Positions 52,140-60,073 of a stretch of DNA of 64,000 nt are shown one piece after another; the first letter of the stretch is position 1, and every line of letters begins with the position of its first letter. Made by a program: the position numbers and the translations under genes. Source of the stretch: DASUBV01 sp963725175 (GTDB lineage Bacteria; Actinomycetota; Actinomycetes; Streptosporangiales; Streptosporangiaceae); assembly GCA_963725175.1 (NCBI GenBank), contig CAVRXH010000006.1, positions 1,674,001-1,738,000 on the forward strand, read 5' to 3'. Below the pieces are notes generated by a model. It did no database searches and was not told the DNA's origin. It worked only from the letters and a program-made list of their open reading frames with translations.

Positions 52140-54314
52140 TCAGCCGACCGCTCCGGCCCTGGTCAGGATCCAGGACAGCACCAGTGCCTCCTCGCGCCAG
52201 GAGTCATATCGCCCGCTCTTGCCGCCGTGTCCGGCGACCATCTCGGTCTTCAGCAGGAACGGCCCGCCCGAGGCGGTGGCCTGCAGCCTGGCGATCCACT
52301 TGGCGGGCTCGTGATACAGGACGCGGGTGTCGTTCAGGCCCGTAAGCGCGAGAATCGGCGGATATGTCGCGGTGGCGGAGATGTTCTCGTACGGCGCGTA
52401 CGACTTCATGTACCGGTACGCCTCGGGGTCGTGCAGCGGGTCGCCCCACTCCTCCCACTCGGTCACCGTCAGCGGCAGCGACGGGTCGAGCATCGAGGTC
52501 ACCGGATCCACGAACGGCACGTGCGCGACGATCGCGCCGAAGCTCCGCGGCGCCATGTTCGCCACCGCGCCCATGAGTAGCCCGCCAGCCGAGCCGCCGC
52601 GCGCAACGATCCGTTCCGGCGTCGTAATCCCTGACGTCACCAGATGCCGGGCGCACGCGACGAAGTCGGTGAAGGTATTGATCTTGCGCAGCATCTTGCC
52701 CTCGTCGTACCAGCGCCGGCCCATCTCGCCGCCGCCGCGCACATGGGCGATGGCCCACACGAAGCCGCGGTCGAGCAGCGAAAGGCGCGGGATGGTGAAG
52801 GTCGGGTCGATGGAGATCTCGTAGCTGCCGTACCCGTACAGCAGCACCGGCGCCCGGCCGTCCCTGGGCGTGTCCTTCCGCCAGACCAGCGACATCGGGA
52901 TCCTGGTGCCGTCGTCCGCGACCGCCCACTCGCGGGCCTGCTCGTAGGCCTCGGGGTCATACTCGTGGCCGGCCAGCGGCAGCACGGGCCGGCGGCGCAG
53001 CAGGGTCAGCTCGCCGGTACGGGTGTCACAGTCGTACACCGAGTTCGGCGTGATCAGGGATTCGTAGCTGATCCGGTACGCGGTGGCGGTGTACTCCGCG
53101 TTGATGCCAGGCGTGACCTGGTAGACGGGCTCGGGGAAGTCGATGTCGAACTCGCTGCCGTCCCCGCGCAGCACCCGCAGCGCGGTCAGCCCGTCGCGAC
53201 GCAGGTACACCACCACGTGCCCGGCGAAGGCGTCGATATCGACCAGCCGGGTGTCGTCGCGGTGCTCGATCACCGGGGTCCAGGCCGCCGGGTCCTCGAC
53301 CGGTGCCTGGGCCAGCTCGAAATTCTCCGCGCCGTTGTCGTTATGCAGGACCAGCAGCCGCTCGCTGCCATCGGCGGCCACCTGGTGATCGACGGAGTAC
53401 CTGAGCCCGTGGCGGCGCGGCTCGACCAGGCGGAACTCGCCCTCGGGGGCCGAGGCGTCCAGCAGGCGCGCGTCACTGGTCAGCTTGCTGAACGAGGAGA
53501 TGACCAGGAAGCGCTCGCTGCGGGTCAGCGTGATGTCCGCCCAGAACATCTCGTCCGGCTCCTCGAACACCATGACGTCGCTGGACGCCGGGGTGCCGAT
53601 GGTGTGCCGCCAGATCCGGTACGGCCGCCACGCGTCGTCCACGGTTACGTAGAACAGGGCCGAGCCGTCCGCCGACCAGGCGCCGTCGTAGAAGGTGTCG
53701 GGGACCTCGTCGGCGGCGATCTCGCCGGTCACCAGGTTCTTCACCCGCAGGGTGAACCGCTCGTCCCCGGCGAAGTCGGTCGAGTACGCCAGCAGGCTGC
53801 CGTCCGGGCTGACGTCGAACGTGCCCAGGGAGAAGAACTCATGGCCTTCGGCGAGCTCGTTGCCATCGAGCAGGACCTGCTCGCCGTCGAGCGGACCGCC
53901 GTCGGCGGTCATCGGCGGGCGGTCATCGCCTGCCGACGCGGCAACCCGGCAGCGGACGGAGTACTGCTTGCCCTCGACGGTCCGGCTGTAATACCACCAG
54001 TCGCCCTGCCGCCACGGCACGGACAGGTCGCTCTCCTGCGTCCTGGCCTTGATCTCGTCGAACACCGTGTCCCGGAGGGGGTCCAGGTCAGCCAAGAGCT
54101 CCCTGGTGTAGGAGTTCTCGCCGTCAAGGAACGCGATGGTGTCGGGGTTCTCCTTGTCGGCGAGCCAGGCGTACTCGTCCACGAAGGTGTCGCCGTGATA
54201 CACGCGCTCGCTCGGCACCCGGGCGGCGGCGGGCGGCCGGGCGGAGGTGGCATGCGCCGACGCGGTGTTCTCGTTCTGGACGGCCGCCTGCGCGTCCGAG
54301 TGCTGTGGGCTCAT
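52140..54314 (-). CDS. S9 oligopeptidase B-like protease
   Basis: A prolyl-oligopeptidase family serine peptidase of about 724 residues. A beta-propeller region (DEYAWLADKENPDTIAFL, DLSVPWRQGDWWYYSRT) precedes the catalytic domain: RGGSAGGLLMGAVANM carries the nucleophile, ALTGLNDTRVLYHEPAKW the aspartate and AGHGGKSGRYD the histidine. Oligopeptidase B cleaves short peptides after Arg/Lys. I chose ATG 54314 (MSPQHSDAQA); an ATG at 54344 is also in frame. It stands alone between the type IV-like operon and the toxin-antitoxin region. Confidence 0.93.
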   Translation of the reverse strand: MSPQHSDAQAAVQNENTASAHATSARPPAAARVPSERVYHGDTFVDEYAWLADKENPDTIAFLDGENSYTRELLADLDPLRDTVFDEIKARTQESDLSVPWRQGDWWYYSRTVEGKQYSVRCRVAASAGDDRPPMTADGGPLDGEQVLLDGNELAEGHEFFSLGTFDVSPDGSLLAYSTDFAGDERFTLRVKNLVTGEIAADEVPDTFYDGAWSADGSALFYVTVDDAWRPYRIWRHTIGTPASSDVMVFEEPDEMFWADITLTRSERFLVISSFSKLTSDARLLDASAPEGEFRLVEPRRHGLRYSVDHQVAADGSERLLVLHNDNGAENFELAQAPVEDPAAWTPVIEHRDDTRLVDIDAFAGHVVVYLRRDGLTALRVLRGDGSEFDIDFPEPVYQVTPGINAEYTATAYRISYESLITPNSVYDCDTRTGELTLLRRRPVLPLAGHEYDPEAYEQAREWAVADDGTRIPMSLVWRKDTPRDGRAPVLLYGYGSYEISIDPTFTIPRLSLLDRGFVWAIAHVRGGGEMGRRWYDEGKMLRKINTFTDFVACARHLVTSGITTPERIVARGGSAGGLLMGAVANMAPRSFGAIVAHVPFVDPVTSMLDPSLPLTVTEWEEWGDPLHDPEAYRYMKSYAPYENISATATYPPILALTGLNDTRVLYHEPAKWIARLQATASGGPFLLKTEMVAGHGGKSGRYDSWREEALVLSWILTRAGAVG

Positions 54315-54420
54315 AGCGCTGAATTCTATGGCCGCCCCCGGCATGCGCCAGGGGCGCCGCTAGCGCGAAGCGGGCTCCACTACGTTTCCGGCATGCGCAG
54401 CGACGCCGGATCGATGTCCC

Positions 54421-54792
54421 TCAATCCTCTTTGACATAGGCGGCGCCGCAGTCTCGGCATGCCGAGAGCAGCCGCTTGTCGCGCGTCCACAGCCGTGCCC
54501 CGTCGACGAGCATGACGGAGCCGAGCAGGTGTACATCCACCGCGCTCAGTCCGCGCCCCCACAGGCGACGCTTACTCACCAGCGTCATCACTTCCTCATG
54601 CATCAGGACTGGGAACTCCTGGAGGCTCTCAAGGAGCGTCAGCACACGGTCGCGTTGCCTGATCGATCCGAGCGCCAGTTCCTCGATGACCGCACGATGA
54701 CATCCGACCTGGTTATCGCGGAGGAACGCGACGAGTGAAGGCTCGGAGGCATGGAAGTGGTCGATCCAGATCGAGGTGTCGACCAGGATCAC
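54421..54792 (-). CDS. vapC: VapC-type PIN-domain toxin
   Basis: A 123-residue PIN ribonuclease: MILVDTSIWIDHF has the first acidic residue, VIEELALGSI the second, GLSAVDVHLLGS and ARLWTRDKRLLSAC the later aspartates. Start is GTG 54792, overlapping the antitoxin stop by four bases. Upstream vapB completes a type II module. Third-position GC is lower than in neighbouring housekeeping genes. Confidence 0.92.
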   Translation of the reverse strand: MILVDTSIWIDHFHASEPSLVAFLRDNQVGCHRAVIEELALGSIRQRDRVLTLLESLQEFPVLMHEEVMTLVSKRRLWGRGLSAVDVHLLGSVMLVDGARLWTRDKRLLSACRDCGAAYVKED

Positions 54793-54986
54793 GTGGCGCT
54801 GTCCCGCCGACGCGGCGCGGCGGTTGCGCGGCTGTCCGAGCCGCCCAGGGCCGCCAGGCGCTTGGCGCTCTCCACGCGGATCAAGGTTTCCAGTCCGTCG
54901 CGCAAGAGCGCGGACCGCTCGGTGATACCCGTCAGTTCAGTCGCGCGCGCCAGAAGATCATCATCGATAGTCACGGTGGTTCTCAC
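54789..54986 (-). CDS. vapB: VapB-type ribbon-helix-helix antitoxin
   Basis: A 65-residue antitoxin starting at GTG 54986: RTTVTIDDDLLARATELTG is the ribbon-helix-helix N-terminus and the rest is the toxin-wrapping tail. GGAGG four bases before the GTG decides this start over an upstream ATG. It is coupled to vapC. Confidence 0.88.
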   Translation of the reverse strand: MRTTVTIDDDLLARATELTGITERSALLRDGLETLIRVESAKRLAALGGSDSRATAAPRRRDSAT

Positions 54987-55106
54987 GGGACCTCCGCATC
55001 GAGGGATCGTAGCATCTAGAATCGCACCATCTGATGCTCTCAATGATGCCATACCTGACCCGCGCCCAGCAGCCCAGAGCCCGCTCGGCCACGGGCGGTC
55101 GCGAGT

Positions 55107-55370
55107 TCAGTCGCTGTAGTGATAGCGAGCCTTGAGGATCTTCACTTCCTTGTCATCGGCCCTGTACACAAGGCGATGTTCGTCGTCGATACGCCGGGAC
55201 CAGTAACCGGAAAGGTCGCCTTTCAAGGGCTCAGGCTTCCCTATCCCGATAAACGGATCGCGCTGGATCTCGGCGATCAGGCGGGTGATCCTTACCGCCT
55301 TCTTCCGATCCGCGCCCAGCCAGTACATGAAGTCTTCCCAGGCACCGGGGTCGAAGTGGATGCTTCTCAC
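55107..55370 (-). CDS. yoeB: YoeB/Txe-family mRNA interferase toxin
   Basis: An 87-residue RelE-superfamily toxin: FDPGAWEDFMYWLGADRKKA, PFIGIGKPEPLKGDLSGYWS, RRIDDEHRLVYR and the C-terminal ILKARYHYSD with the expected catalytic tyrosine/histidine. It cleaves mRNA on the ribosome in the family. GTG 55370 directly abuts the antitoxin stop. Confidence 0.93.
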   Translation of the reverse strand: MRSIHFDPGAWEDFMYWLGADRKKAVRITRLIAEIQRDPFIGIGKPEPLKGDLSGYWSRRIDDEHRLVYRADDKEVKILKARYHYSD

Positions 55371-55640
55371 TTACTCGCCCGCAAGGCCCTGGAGTTCCTC
55401 CATCGTCTTGGCGACGACGGCCTCGCCTGACTTGTCTCTGGCGACGGCTTCCATGAGCCGCCTGGCGTTGGCTGGAGACCGCAGCAGGTGGATGGTCTCT
55501 AGCCAGGAGTCGAAGTCTTCAGCGGGCATGAGCACGACATCGCCGCCCCTGGAACTTATCCGTACCGGCGTGTGGTCATCGTTGACCTGCTGGATAAGCG
55601 GGAACAGCCGGGAACGAGCCTCGCTGGCGCTGATGGCCAC
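55371..55640 (-). CDS. yefM: YefM/Phd-family antitoxin
   Basis: An 89-residue antitoxin: AISASEARSRLFPLIQQVND, then PVRISSRGGDVVLMPAEDFD, the Phd/YefM DNA-binding fold, and a C-terminal neutralising helix. GTG 55640 is supported by GGAGGAGG nine bases upstream and by homology; the frame extends further upstream without conservation. It directly precedes yoeB. Confidence 0.92.
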   Translation of the reverse strand: MAISASEARSRLFPLIQQVNDDHTPVRISSRGGDVVLMPAEDFDSWLETIHLLRSPANARRLMEAVARDKSGEAVVAKTMEELQGLAGE

Positions 55641-55659
55641 AGCCGCGCACCTCCTCCGA

Positions 55660-55693
55660 GTTGTACCATAGTACCGTACCACATAGGTACAAC
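55660..55693. promoter_or_regulatory. yefM-yoeB operator palindrome
   Basis: GTTGTACC 55660-55667 and GGTACAAC 55686-55693 are perfect inverted arms, and two more GTAC cores lie between them. YefM autorepressors bind TGTACA-type palindromes, so this is the expected operator; the promoter for yefM-yoeB should overlap it. Confidence 0.65.
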
Positions 55694-55732
55694 ATCTGGG
55701 ATCTGATTCGCTGTGACGGACATCCTGGTCAT

Positions 55733-55766
55733 GATCAGATGATTAGACGTTGAAGCGGAAGTCGAC
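55733..55766. repeat. copy A of a 34-bp direct repeat (att-like)
   Basis: These 34 bases match 57086-57119 at 32 positions, and the last 24 (55743-55766) are identical to the 3' end of ychF including its stop codon. It lies 1.35 kb from the real ychF end, on the far side of a three-gene toxin-antitoxin-like cassette. There is no ychF coding sequence beyond it. Confidence 0.92.
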
Positions 55767-55830
55767 CGTGTTCCGTCATCGATACGCACGTGCGGGCCGG
55801 CAGTTCATCATCGATCGTCTCCGAGGTAAC

Positions 55831-56169
55831 TCAGGTGTGCGGGCCGATACGGAGGATAGTAATCACCGGCACCCTCACGTCCTTGCCCTTGTTGTTCTTC
55901 TCGGACTCGTCTGGGCCGTAGCGCCAGAAGATCCGCCAGGCCCCAGGCGTGTGGTTCTCGACATACGAGTGCCAGATCTTCACGCCAGACGGACCGCCCT
56001 TGAAGTTCTGGTACTCGTAGGAGTTAAGTCCAGGATGGCGCGGGTCTCGCTGCAGGTTGCCGAGAGCCCGTTTGACCTTCTCCAGCTTGCCTGTAGCGTT
56101 CGCGTCGCCGTTCTCCAGGTCCTTGACGGTGGCGGCGGCTTCCTCATCAAACCGCAGGGTGAACGGCAC
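55831..56169 (-). CDS. RelE/HigB-like toxin candidate
   Basis: A 112-residue protein: TLRFDEEAAATVKDLE, then DPRHPGLNSYEYQNFKGG and AWRIFWRYGPDE, ending VITILRIGPHT. Size, an inner basic surface and the WRIFW-type core strand resemble the RelE/ParE superfamily. Nine bases separate it from an upstream gene with an antitoxin-like C-terminus. GC is lower than the genome around. The toxin call is by resemblance and context. Confidence 0.72.
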   Translation of the reverse strand: MPFTLRFDEEAAATVKDLENGDANATGKLEKVKRALGNLQRDPRHPGLNSYEYQNFKGGPSGVKIWHSYVENHTPGAWRIFWRYGPDESEKNNKGKDVRVPVITILRIGPHT

Positions 56170-56178
56170 CCGGCAAGC

Positions 56179-56433
56179 TTAGTCGTCGCTGTCGTCGTCC
56201 GCGTACTGAGCGAAGCTGCCCAGGTCCACGACCTGGCCGCGCTCCACCCGGGCAAGCGCCTCGCGGATCTCGGCTGCCAACTGTTCCGACATCGGCGGGT
56301 CCTGAGGTGTCCCTGTCGTGCTCGCAGTGCCGGTGCTGAGCCAGGCGAAGCACTCCTGCAGCTCAGACGGCGCAGCGACGGGCGCTGGTGTCGCCGTCGC
56401 GGTCTGCGTATAGACGCCTACCATGTATGTCAT
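56179..56433 (-). CDS. antitoxin-like partner protein
   Basis: An 84-residue protein starting MTYMVGVYTQ with AGGTGAAGCC before the ATG at 56433. The C-terminal segment EIREALARVERGQVVDLGSF followed by QYADDDSDD is typical of antitoxins that wrap RelE-like toxins. The N-terminal half is Thr/Ala/Pro-rich and shows no helix-turn-helix. It is placed directly before the toxin candidate. Confidence 0.7.
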   Translation of the reverse strand: MTYMVGVYTQTATATPAPVAAPSELQECFAWLSTGTASTTGTPQDPPMSEQLAAEIREALARVERGQVVDLGSFAQYADDDSDD

Positions 56434-56437
56434 GGCT

Positions 56438-56779
56438 TCACCTGCCTGTCCCGGCTGCCGCATCGTACTTGTCGGCTGTCGTCTGCAGTAGACCGATCAA
56501 GTCGCCCAGCATCTGCCGGGTGACGTGTACCTGCGCCAGGACGTTGACCTTGATCCCGGCTTCCCGCAGCCGCTCTAGAGCTGCCTCGTGTTGTGCTGTG
56601 TCGTCTGTGAAAACAGGGGGCGGGGCGCTACCAAAGCTGATGTAGAGACCATCTGGCTGGCCATCTGAGCCCTGGGGCCCGACCTGGGCGATGACCTGGT
56701 TCGCGTGAAACGGCTGAGCCGTCTCGACTGCACCCCAGTCCAGCCGGACCTGCACTACTTGCTGAGTTGCGCCGTTCAC
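56438..56779 (-). CDS. unknown protein, first gene of the cassette
   Basis: A 113-residue protein (VNGATQQVVQVRLDWGAVET onward) with ANQVIAQVGPQG, GLYISFGSAPPPVF and a C-terminal helix MLGDLIGLLQTTADKY. The ending faintly recalls DUF3467-type proteins, which I mention only as a lead. GTG 56779 is chosen because GGGAGG lies eight bases upstream; a GTG at 56788 is too close to that site. Four bases separate it from the antitoxin-like gene, so the three genes form one operon. Confidence 0.65.
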   Translation of the reverse strand: MNGATQQVVQVRLDWGAVETAQPFHANQVIAQVGPQGSDGQPDGLYISFGSAPPPVFTDDTAQHEAALERLREAGIKVNVLAQVHVTRQMLGDLIGLLQTTADKYDAAAGTGR

Positions 56780-57085
56780 GTCGCTCACCTCCCAAGTGTC
56801 TCATTTCCAATCAACGCATGTCACTGGCGAATGATGCCCGTCACTCAGCGCTCCTGAACGTTACCGCACCGCACTGGGGGAACCGAGGCACCCTCCGATC
56901 CACGCCGGATAGAGCGCCGGCTCGGGCGGGAAGCGTCGGCGGGGAACTTGGCAGCCTGTCGCCCGGCCAGACTGCGGCGGCCTGAACGCTCGCCCGGCGG
57001 TATGTCCTCGGCGCATGCTGGATGCCTGACCTTAACCACCCGGCCCGGCTACCCATCCCAGGGTGACTGGGTCCTCGCTTCTTGA
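56780..57085. other. gap between cassette and ychF
   Basis: About 300 bases with no supported gene. The first 60 bases upstream of 56779 are AT-richer and should hold the cassette promoter; no repeat or tRNA is seen. A 64-codon minus-strand frame here has no ribosome site and Arg/Ser-biased composition typical of chance frames. Confidence 0.5.
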
Positions 57086-57119
57086 GATCAAATGGTTAGA
57101 CGTTGAAGCGGAAGTCGAC
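57086..57119. repeat. copy B of the 34-bp direct repeat, at the ychF 3' end
   Basis: The 24-bp core 57096-57119 is the last eight codons of ychF including the stop; ten more bases extend beyond the gene with two mismatches to copy A at 55733-55766. Integrating elements commonly recreate the 3' end of their target gene in this way. Confidence 0.92.
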
Positions 57120-58187
57120 TACGTCGGCGTCGTGCATGACGTAGTCCTTGCCTTCGATCCTGGCCTTGCCGGCCGAACGGGCGGCTGCGACCGAGCCCGC
57201 CGCCATCAGGTCATCGAAGGACACGATCTCGGCCTTGATGAAGCCGCGCTGGAAGTCGGTGTGGATCACCCCGGCGGCCTCGGGCGCGGTGGCGCCCGCC
57301 GGGATGGTCCAGGCCCGCGCCTCCTTGGGGCCGGCGGTCAGGTAGGTGGACAGGCCGAGCGCGGTGAAGCCGGCCCTGGCGAGCTGAGCCAGGCCCGGCT
57401 CCCCCATGCCCAGCTCGGTCAGCATCTCGGCGGCCTCTTCCGGCGACAGCTCGGCCAGCTCGGCCTCGGTCTTGGCGTCGAGAAAGATCGACTCGGCGGG
57501 GGCCACCAGGGCGGCCAGCTCGTCCCTGAGCGCCTTGTCGGCCAGCTCGGGCTCATCCACGTTGAACACGTAAAGGAACGGCTTGGCGGTGAGCAGCTGA
57601 AGTTCGCGCAAGTCGGCAAGGTCGATCCCGGCCGCCGCGGCGCCGGCGGACAAGGTGGTGCCGCCGTCGAGAAGCTGCTGCGCCTTCGCGGCGGCGGCAG
57701 CGGTCCTGGCCTTGTCGGGGTCCTTGGCGAACTTGGCCTCTTTCGCCAGCCGGGGCGCGGCCTTCTCCAGGGTCTGCAGGTCGGCCAGGATCAGCTCGGT
57801 GGCGATGGTCTCGATGTCACGGGCGGGCGACACGTCGCCGTCCACGTGGCTGACGTCGGGGTCGGCGAAGACCCGGACCACCTGGCAGATCGCGTCGGTC
57901 TCGCGGATATGAGAGAGGAACTGGTTGCCCAGGCCCTGACCCTGCGAGGCGCCCCTGACCAGCCCGGCGATGTCCACGAACCGGACGGTGGCCTGGACGA
58001 TCCTGGCCGAGTCATACAGCCGGGCGAGGGCGTCGAGGCGGCTGTCGGGGATGCCGACGATGCCCACGTTCGGCTCGATCGTGGCGAACGGGTAGTTCGA
58101 GGCCAGCGCGCTGGCCCTGGTCAGTGCGTTGAACAGCGTGGACTTACCGACGTTGGGCAGGCCGACGATGCCGATAGACAGGCTCAC
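57096..58187 (-). CDS. ychF: YchF/OLA1 family ribosome-associated ATPase
   Basis: A 363-residue Obg-related P-loop protein: G1 GLPNVGKSTLFNALT, FATIEPNVGIV, switch region DIAGLVRGASQGQGLGNQF and FNVDEPELAD in place of a canonical NKxD, consistent with ATP preference. The C-terminal TGS domain ends in GKDYVMHDADVVDFRFNV. Length is normal. Its 3' end coincides with the direct repeat shared with 55743-55766, though the protein is intact. Confidence 0.96.
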   Translation of the reverse strand: MSLSIGIVGLPNVGKSTLFNALTRASALASNYPFATIEPNVGIVGIPDSRLDALARLYDSARIVQATVRFVDIAGLVRGASQGQGLGNQFLSHIRETDAICQVVRVFADPDVSHVDGDVSPARDIETIATELILADLQTLEKAAPRLAKEAKFAKDPDKARTAAAAAKAQQLLDGGTTLSAGAAAAGIDLADLRELQLLTAKPFLYVFNVDEPELADKALRDELAALVAPAESIFLDAKTEAELAELSPEEAAEMLTELGMGEPGLAQLARAGFTALGLSTYLTAGPKEARAWTIPAGATAPEAAGVIHTDFQRGFIKAEIVSFDDLMAAGSVAAARSAGKARIEGKDYVMHDADVVDFRFNV

Positions 58188-58244
58188 CCGGCGAGTCTAG
58201 ATGCCCTCGCCGGGTAAGCCTGACCTTTGCGGCCGCTGGCCAGC

Positions 58245-59336
58245 TCAGCTAGCCGGAAGCTGCCCCGGCTTGTCCACGACGCCGAGGGCGATCAGCGCCT
58301 CCCCGTCGTAGGCGTGCGCGCCAGGGCCGTGGAACCCGGCCGCTGGCCAAGTACGGACGCCGAGGAAGGCGTAGTTAGCCGGGTTGAAGATGATCGCGCC
58401 CTTGGCGGTCTCGTAGTACCAGACGATGGCTACCCCGGTGCGCCCGATCGCGTCCTTGACGTTGTGCTGGATCGTGAAGCCGGGCGTCTGGGCCAGCAGC
58501 TCATACAGCGCCGCGCGCTGGGCGGGCCGCAGGTAGGTCTGCTGCATCATGAAGAAGACGCCCTTGGCAAGGTCATTATCCAGCCAGGAGGGCCCGTCCT
58601 GCGGCTGCTGGAGCTGCGCGATCTGCACCTTGTCCAGGTAGGCGAGAAGGTGCCGGGGATTGGTCGGCATGTCAGGGAAATAGCCGACGTCCGGCAGGCA
58701 GCCCTTCGTCTCCGCCTGCGCGATGGTGCAGGCGGGCTCCACGCCGTGGGGCCGGACGACGCCGTTCTTGCTGCCGTCGGCGGGCAGCCAGATCTGCAGC
58801 TTCTTCCCGTTGTGGCTTTCCTGCTCGCTGTACACCCACTGATCGGGGGCGGGCGCGCCGGAACTCTGCCGCAGCGCCGCGCGGGCGGCGGCGTCGAGGA
58901 ACTCCTGAGCGGTGAACTCACCGTGCAGGGGCGCGCCGCCGTGGTGGCCGGCCGCCGCCGGCGCCGGACCGCCGGAGCGGGCGGTGCCGGAGCGGGTCGC
59001 GCCGGGCACGACGATCAGCGCGGCCGCGACGCCCGCGGCGACCGCCGCGATCCCGACGCCGGCCAACGCGATCCGCCGACGGGACCGCCGGGCGGGCCGG
59101 GAAGCGTGGTGCTGCGGGGCGTGGTGCCGCGGCGGCGGGCCGCCGTGCCCGTTCGGGTATGTCTCCTGCGCGGCGGCATACTCCGGCCAGCCGCGCACGG
59201 CCCCCGCGCCGGCGTGCGCCGCCGTCGATTCCGCCGCGATGGCCTCGCTCAGCCGCGCCCTGGCGGGTGCCAGCTCGGCGGAGCTGGCCAGCGGAGTATC
59301 CGGCCGCAGGCCGGCGATCATCTCCATGTCACTCAT
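58245..59336 (-). CDS. CU044_5270-type membrane protein, sigma-factor partner
   Basis: A 363-residue protein with a cytoplasmic N-terminus, one membrane helix (RIALAGVGIAAVAAGVAAALIV) and an extracytoplasmic domain (QEFLDAAARAALRQ, WVYSEQESHNGK, VAIVWYYETAKGAIIF). This family is usually encoded directly after an ECF sigma factor and may sense envelope signals, although it lacks a classical zinc anti-sigma motif. ATG 59336 overlaps the sigma gene stop by eight bases. Confidence 0.85.
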   Translation of the reverse strand: MSDMEMIAGLRPDTPLASSAELAPARARLSEAIAAESTAAHAGAGAVRGWPEYAAAQETYPNGHGGPPPRHHAPQHHASRPARRSRRRIALAGVGIAAVAAGVAAALIVVPGATRSGTARSGGPAPAAAGHHGGAPLHGEFTAQEFLDAAARAALRQSSGAPAPDQWVYSEQESHNGKKLQIWLPADGSKNGVVRPHGVEPACTIAQAETKGCLPDVGYFPDMPTNPRHLLAYLDKVQIAQLQQPQDGPSWLDNDLAKGVFFMMQQTYLRPAQRAALYELLAQTPGFTIQHNVKDAIGRTGVAIVWYYETAKGAIIFNPANYAFLGVRTWPAAGFHGPGAHAYDGEALIALGVVDKPGQLPAS

Positions 59337-59937
59337 TGCCGAGAACCTCCTCGATGGTCTCGTAGTAGCCAGATCCGGCGAGCGCGGCGCGGAGCCGCAT
59401 CCTGGCCCGGCTCAGCCGGGACCTGACGGTGCCGACGGGGATGTCCAGCGCCCTGGCGGTCTCGTCGTAGCTGAGCTGCTCCCAGGCGATCAGCACGACG
59501 ACGTCCCTGTCCCCGTCGGGCAGCCCGGCGAGCGCACTGGCGAGCAGGCCGCGCACCGAGCCCGCGGTCACGTCGGCGGCGACCCGCTCGGCGTGCCCTG
59601 GCTCATCGCGCTCGGCCAGCACGGAGCGCTGGAGCTGAAACTGCCGCGCCTCGGCACGCCGGTGCTGGGCGATCAGGTTGGTGGCGATGCCGTACAGCCA
59701 GGGCCTGGCATCCCGGTAGGCCGGGTCGTACTGCCGTCGCCGCGCGAACGCGGCCAGGAACGCCTCGGCCGTCAGGTCGTCCGCCACCTGCTGGCCGACC
59801 CGGCGGGCGAGGTACCGGTGCAGCCTCGGCGCGTGGCGGTCGAACAGCTCGGCGAACCGCTCGGGCTCGCGCCAGGACTGCTCAATGAACTCCGCATCGT
59901 CGGCGATACCGGCGGGCGGGACCGCAGCCTGCCTCAT
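59329..59937 (-). CDS. ECF RNA polymerase sigma factor
   Basis: A 202-residue sigma-70 family protein with region 2 (FAELFDRHAPRLHRYLARRV, DLTAEAFLAAFARR, YDPAYRDARPWLYGIATNLI) and region 4 (ALAGLPDGDRDVVVLIAWEQ, YDETARALDIPVGTVRSRLS). I chose ATG 59937 (MRQAAVPPAG); a GTG at 59985 is also in frame. It is co-transcribed with the CU044_5270-type gene, the usual pairing. Confidence 0.92.
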   Translation of the reverse strand: MRQAAVPPAGIADDAEFIEQSWREPERFAELFDRHAPRLHRYLARRVGQQVADDLTAEAFLAAFARRRQYDPAYRDARPWLYGIATNLIAQHRRAEARQFQLQRSVLAERDEPGHAERVAADVTAGSVRGLLASALAGLPDGDRDVVVLIAWEQLSYDETARALDIPVGTVRSRLSRARMRLRAALAGSGYYETIEEVLGNE

Positions 59938-60073
59938 CCGTTCGCTCGATCCATGTAACTGTCCCTTTCCTCGGCGTCGTGTCACTGGTTATCCGCCGCA
60001 GAGGGCTAGGTAGTTCGCGCCCTGGCGTGTCGGGGCGGGAAAGTGTCGGCGACCGATGCCAGCATGGCCAGAT

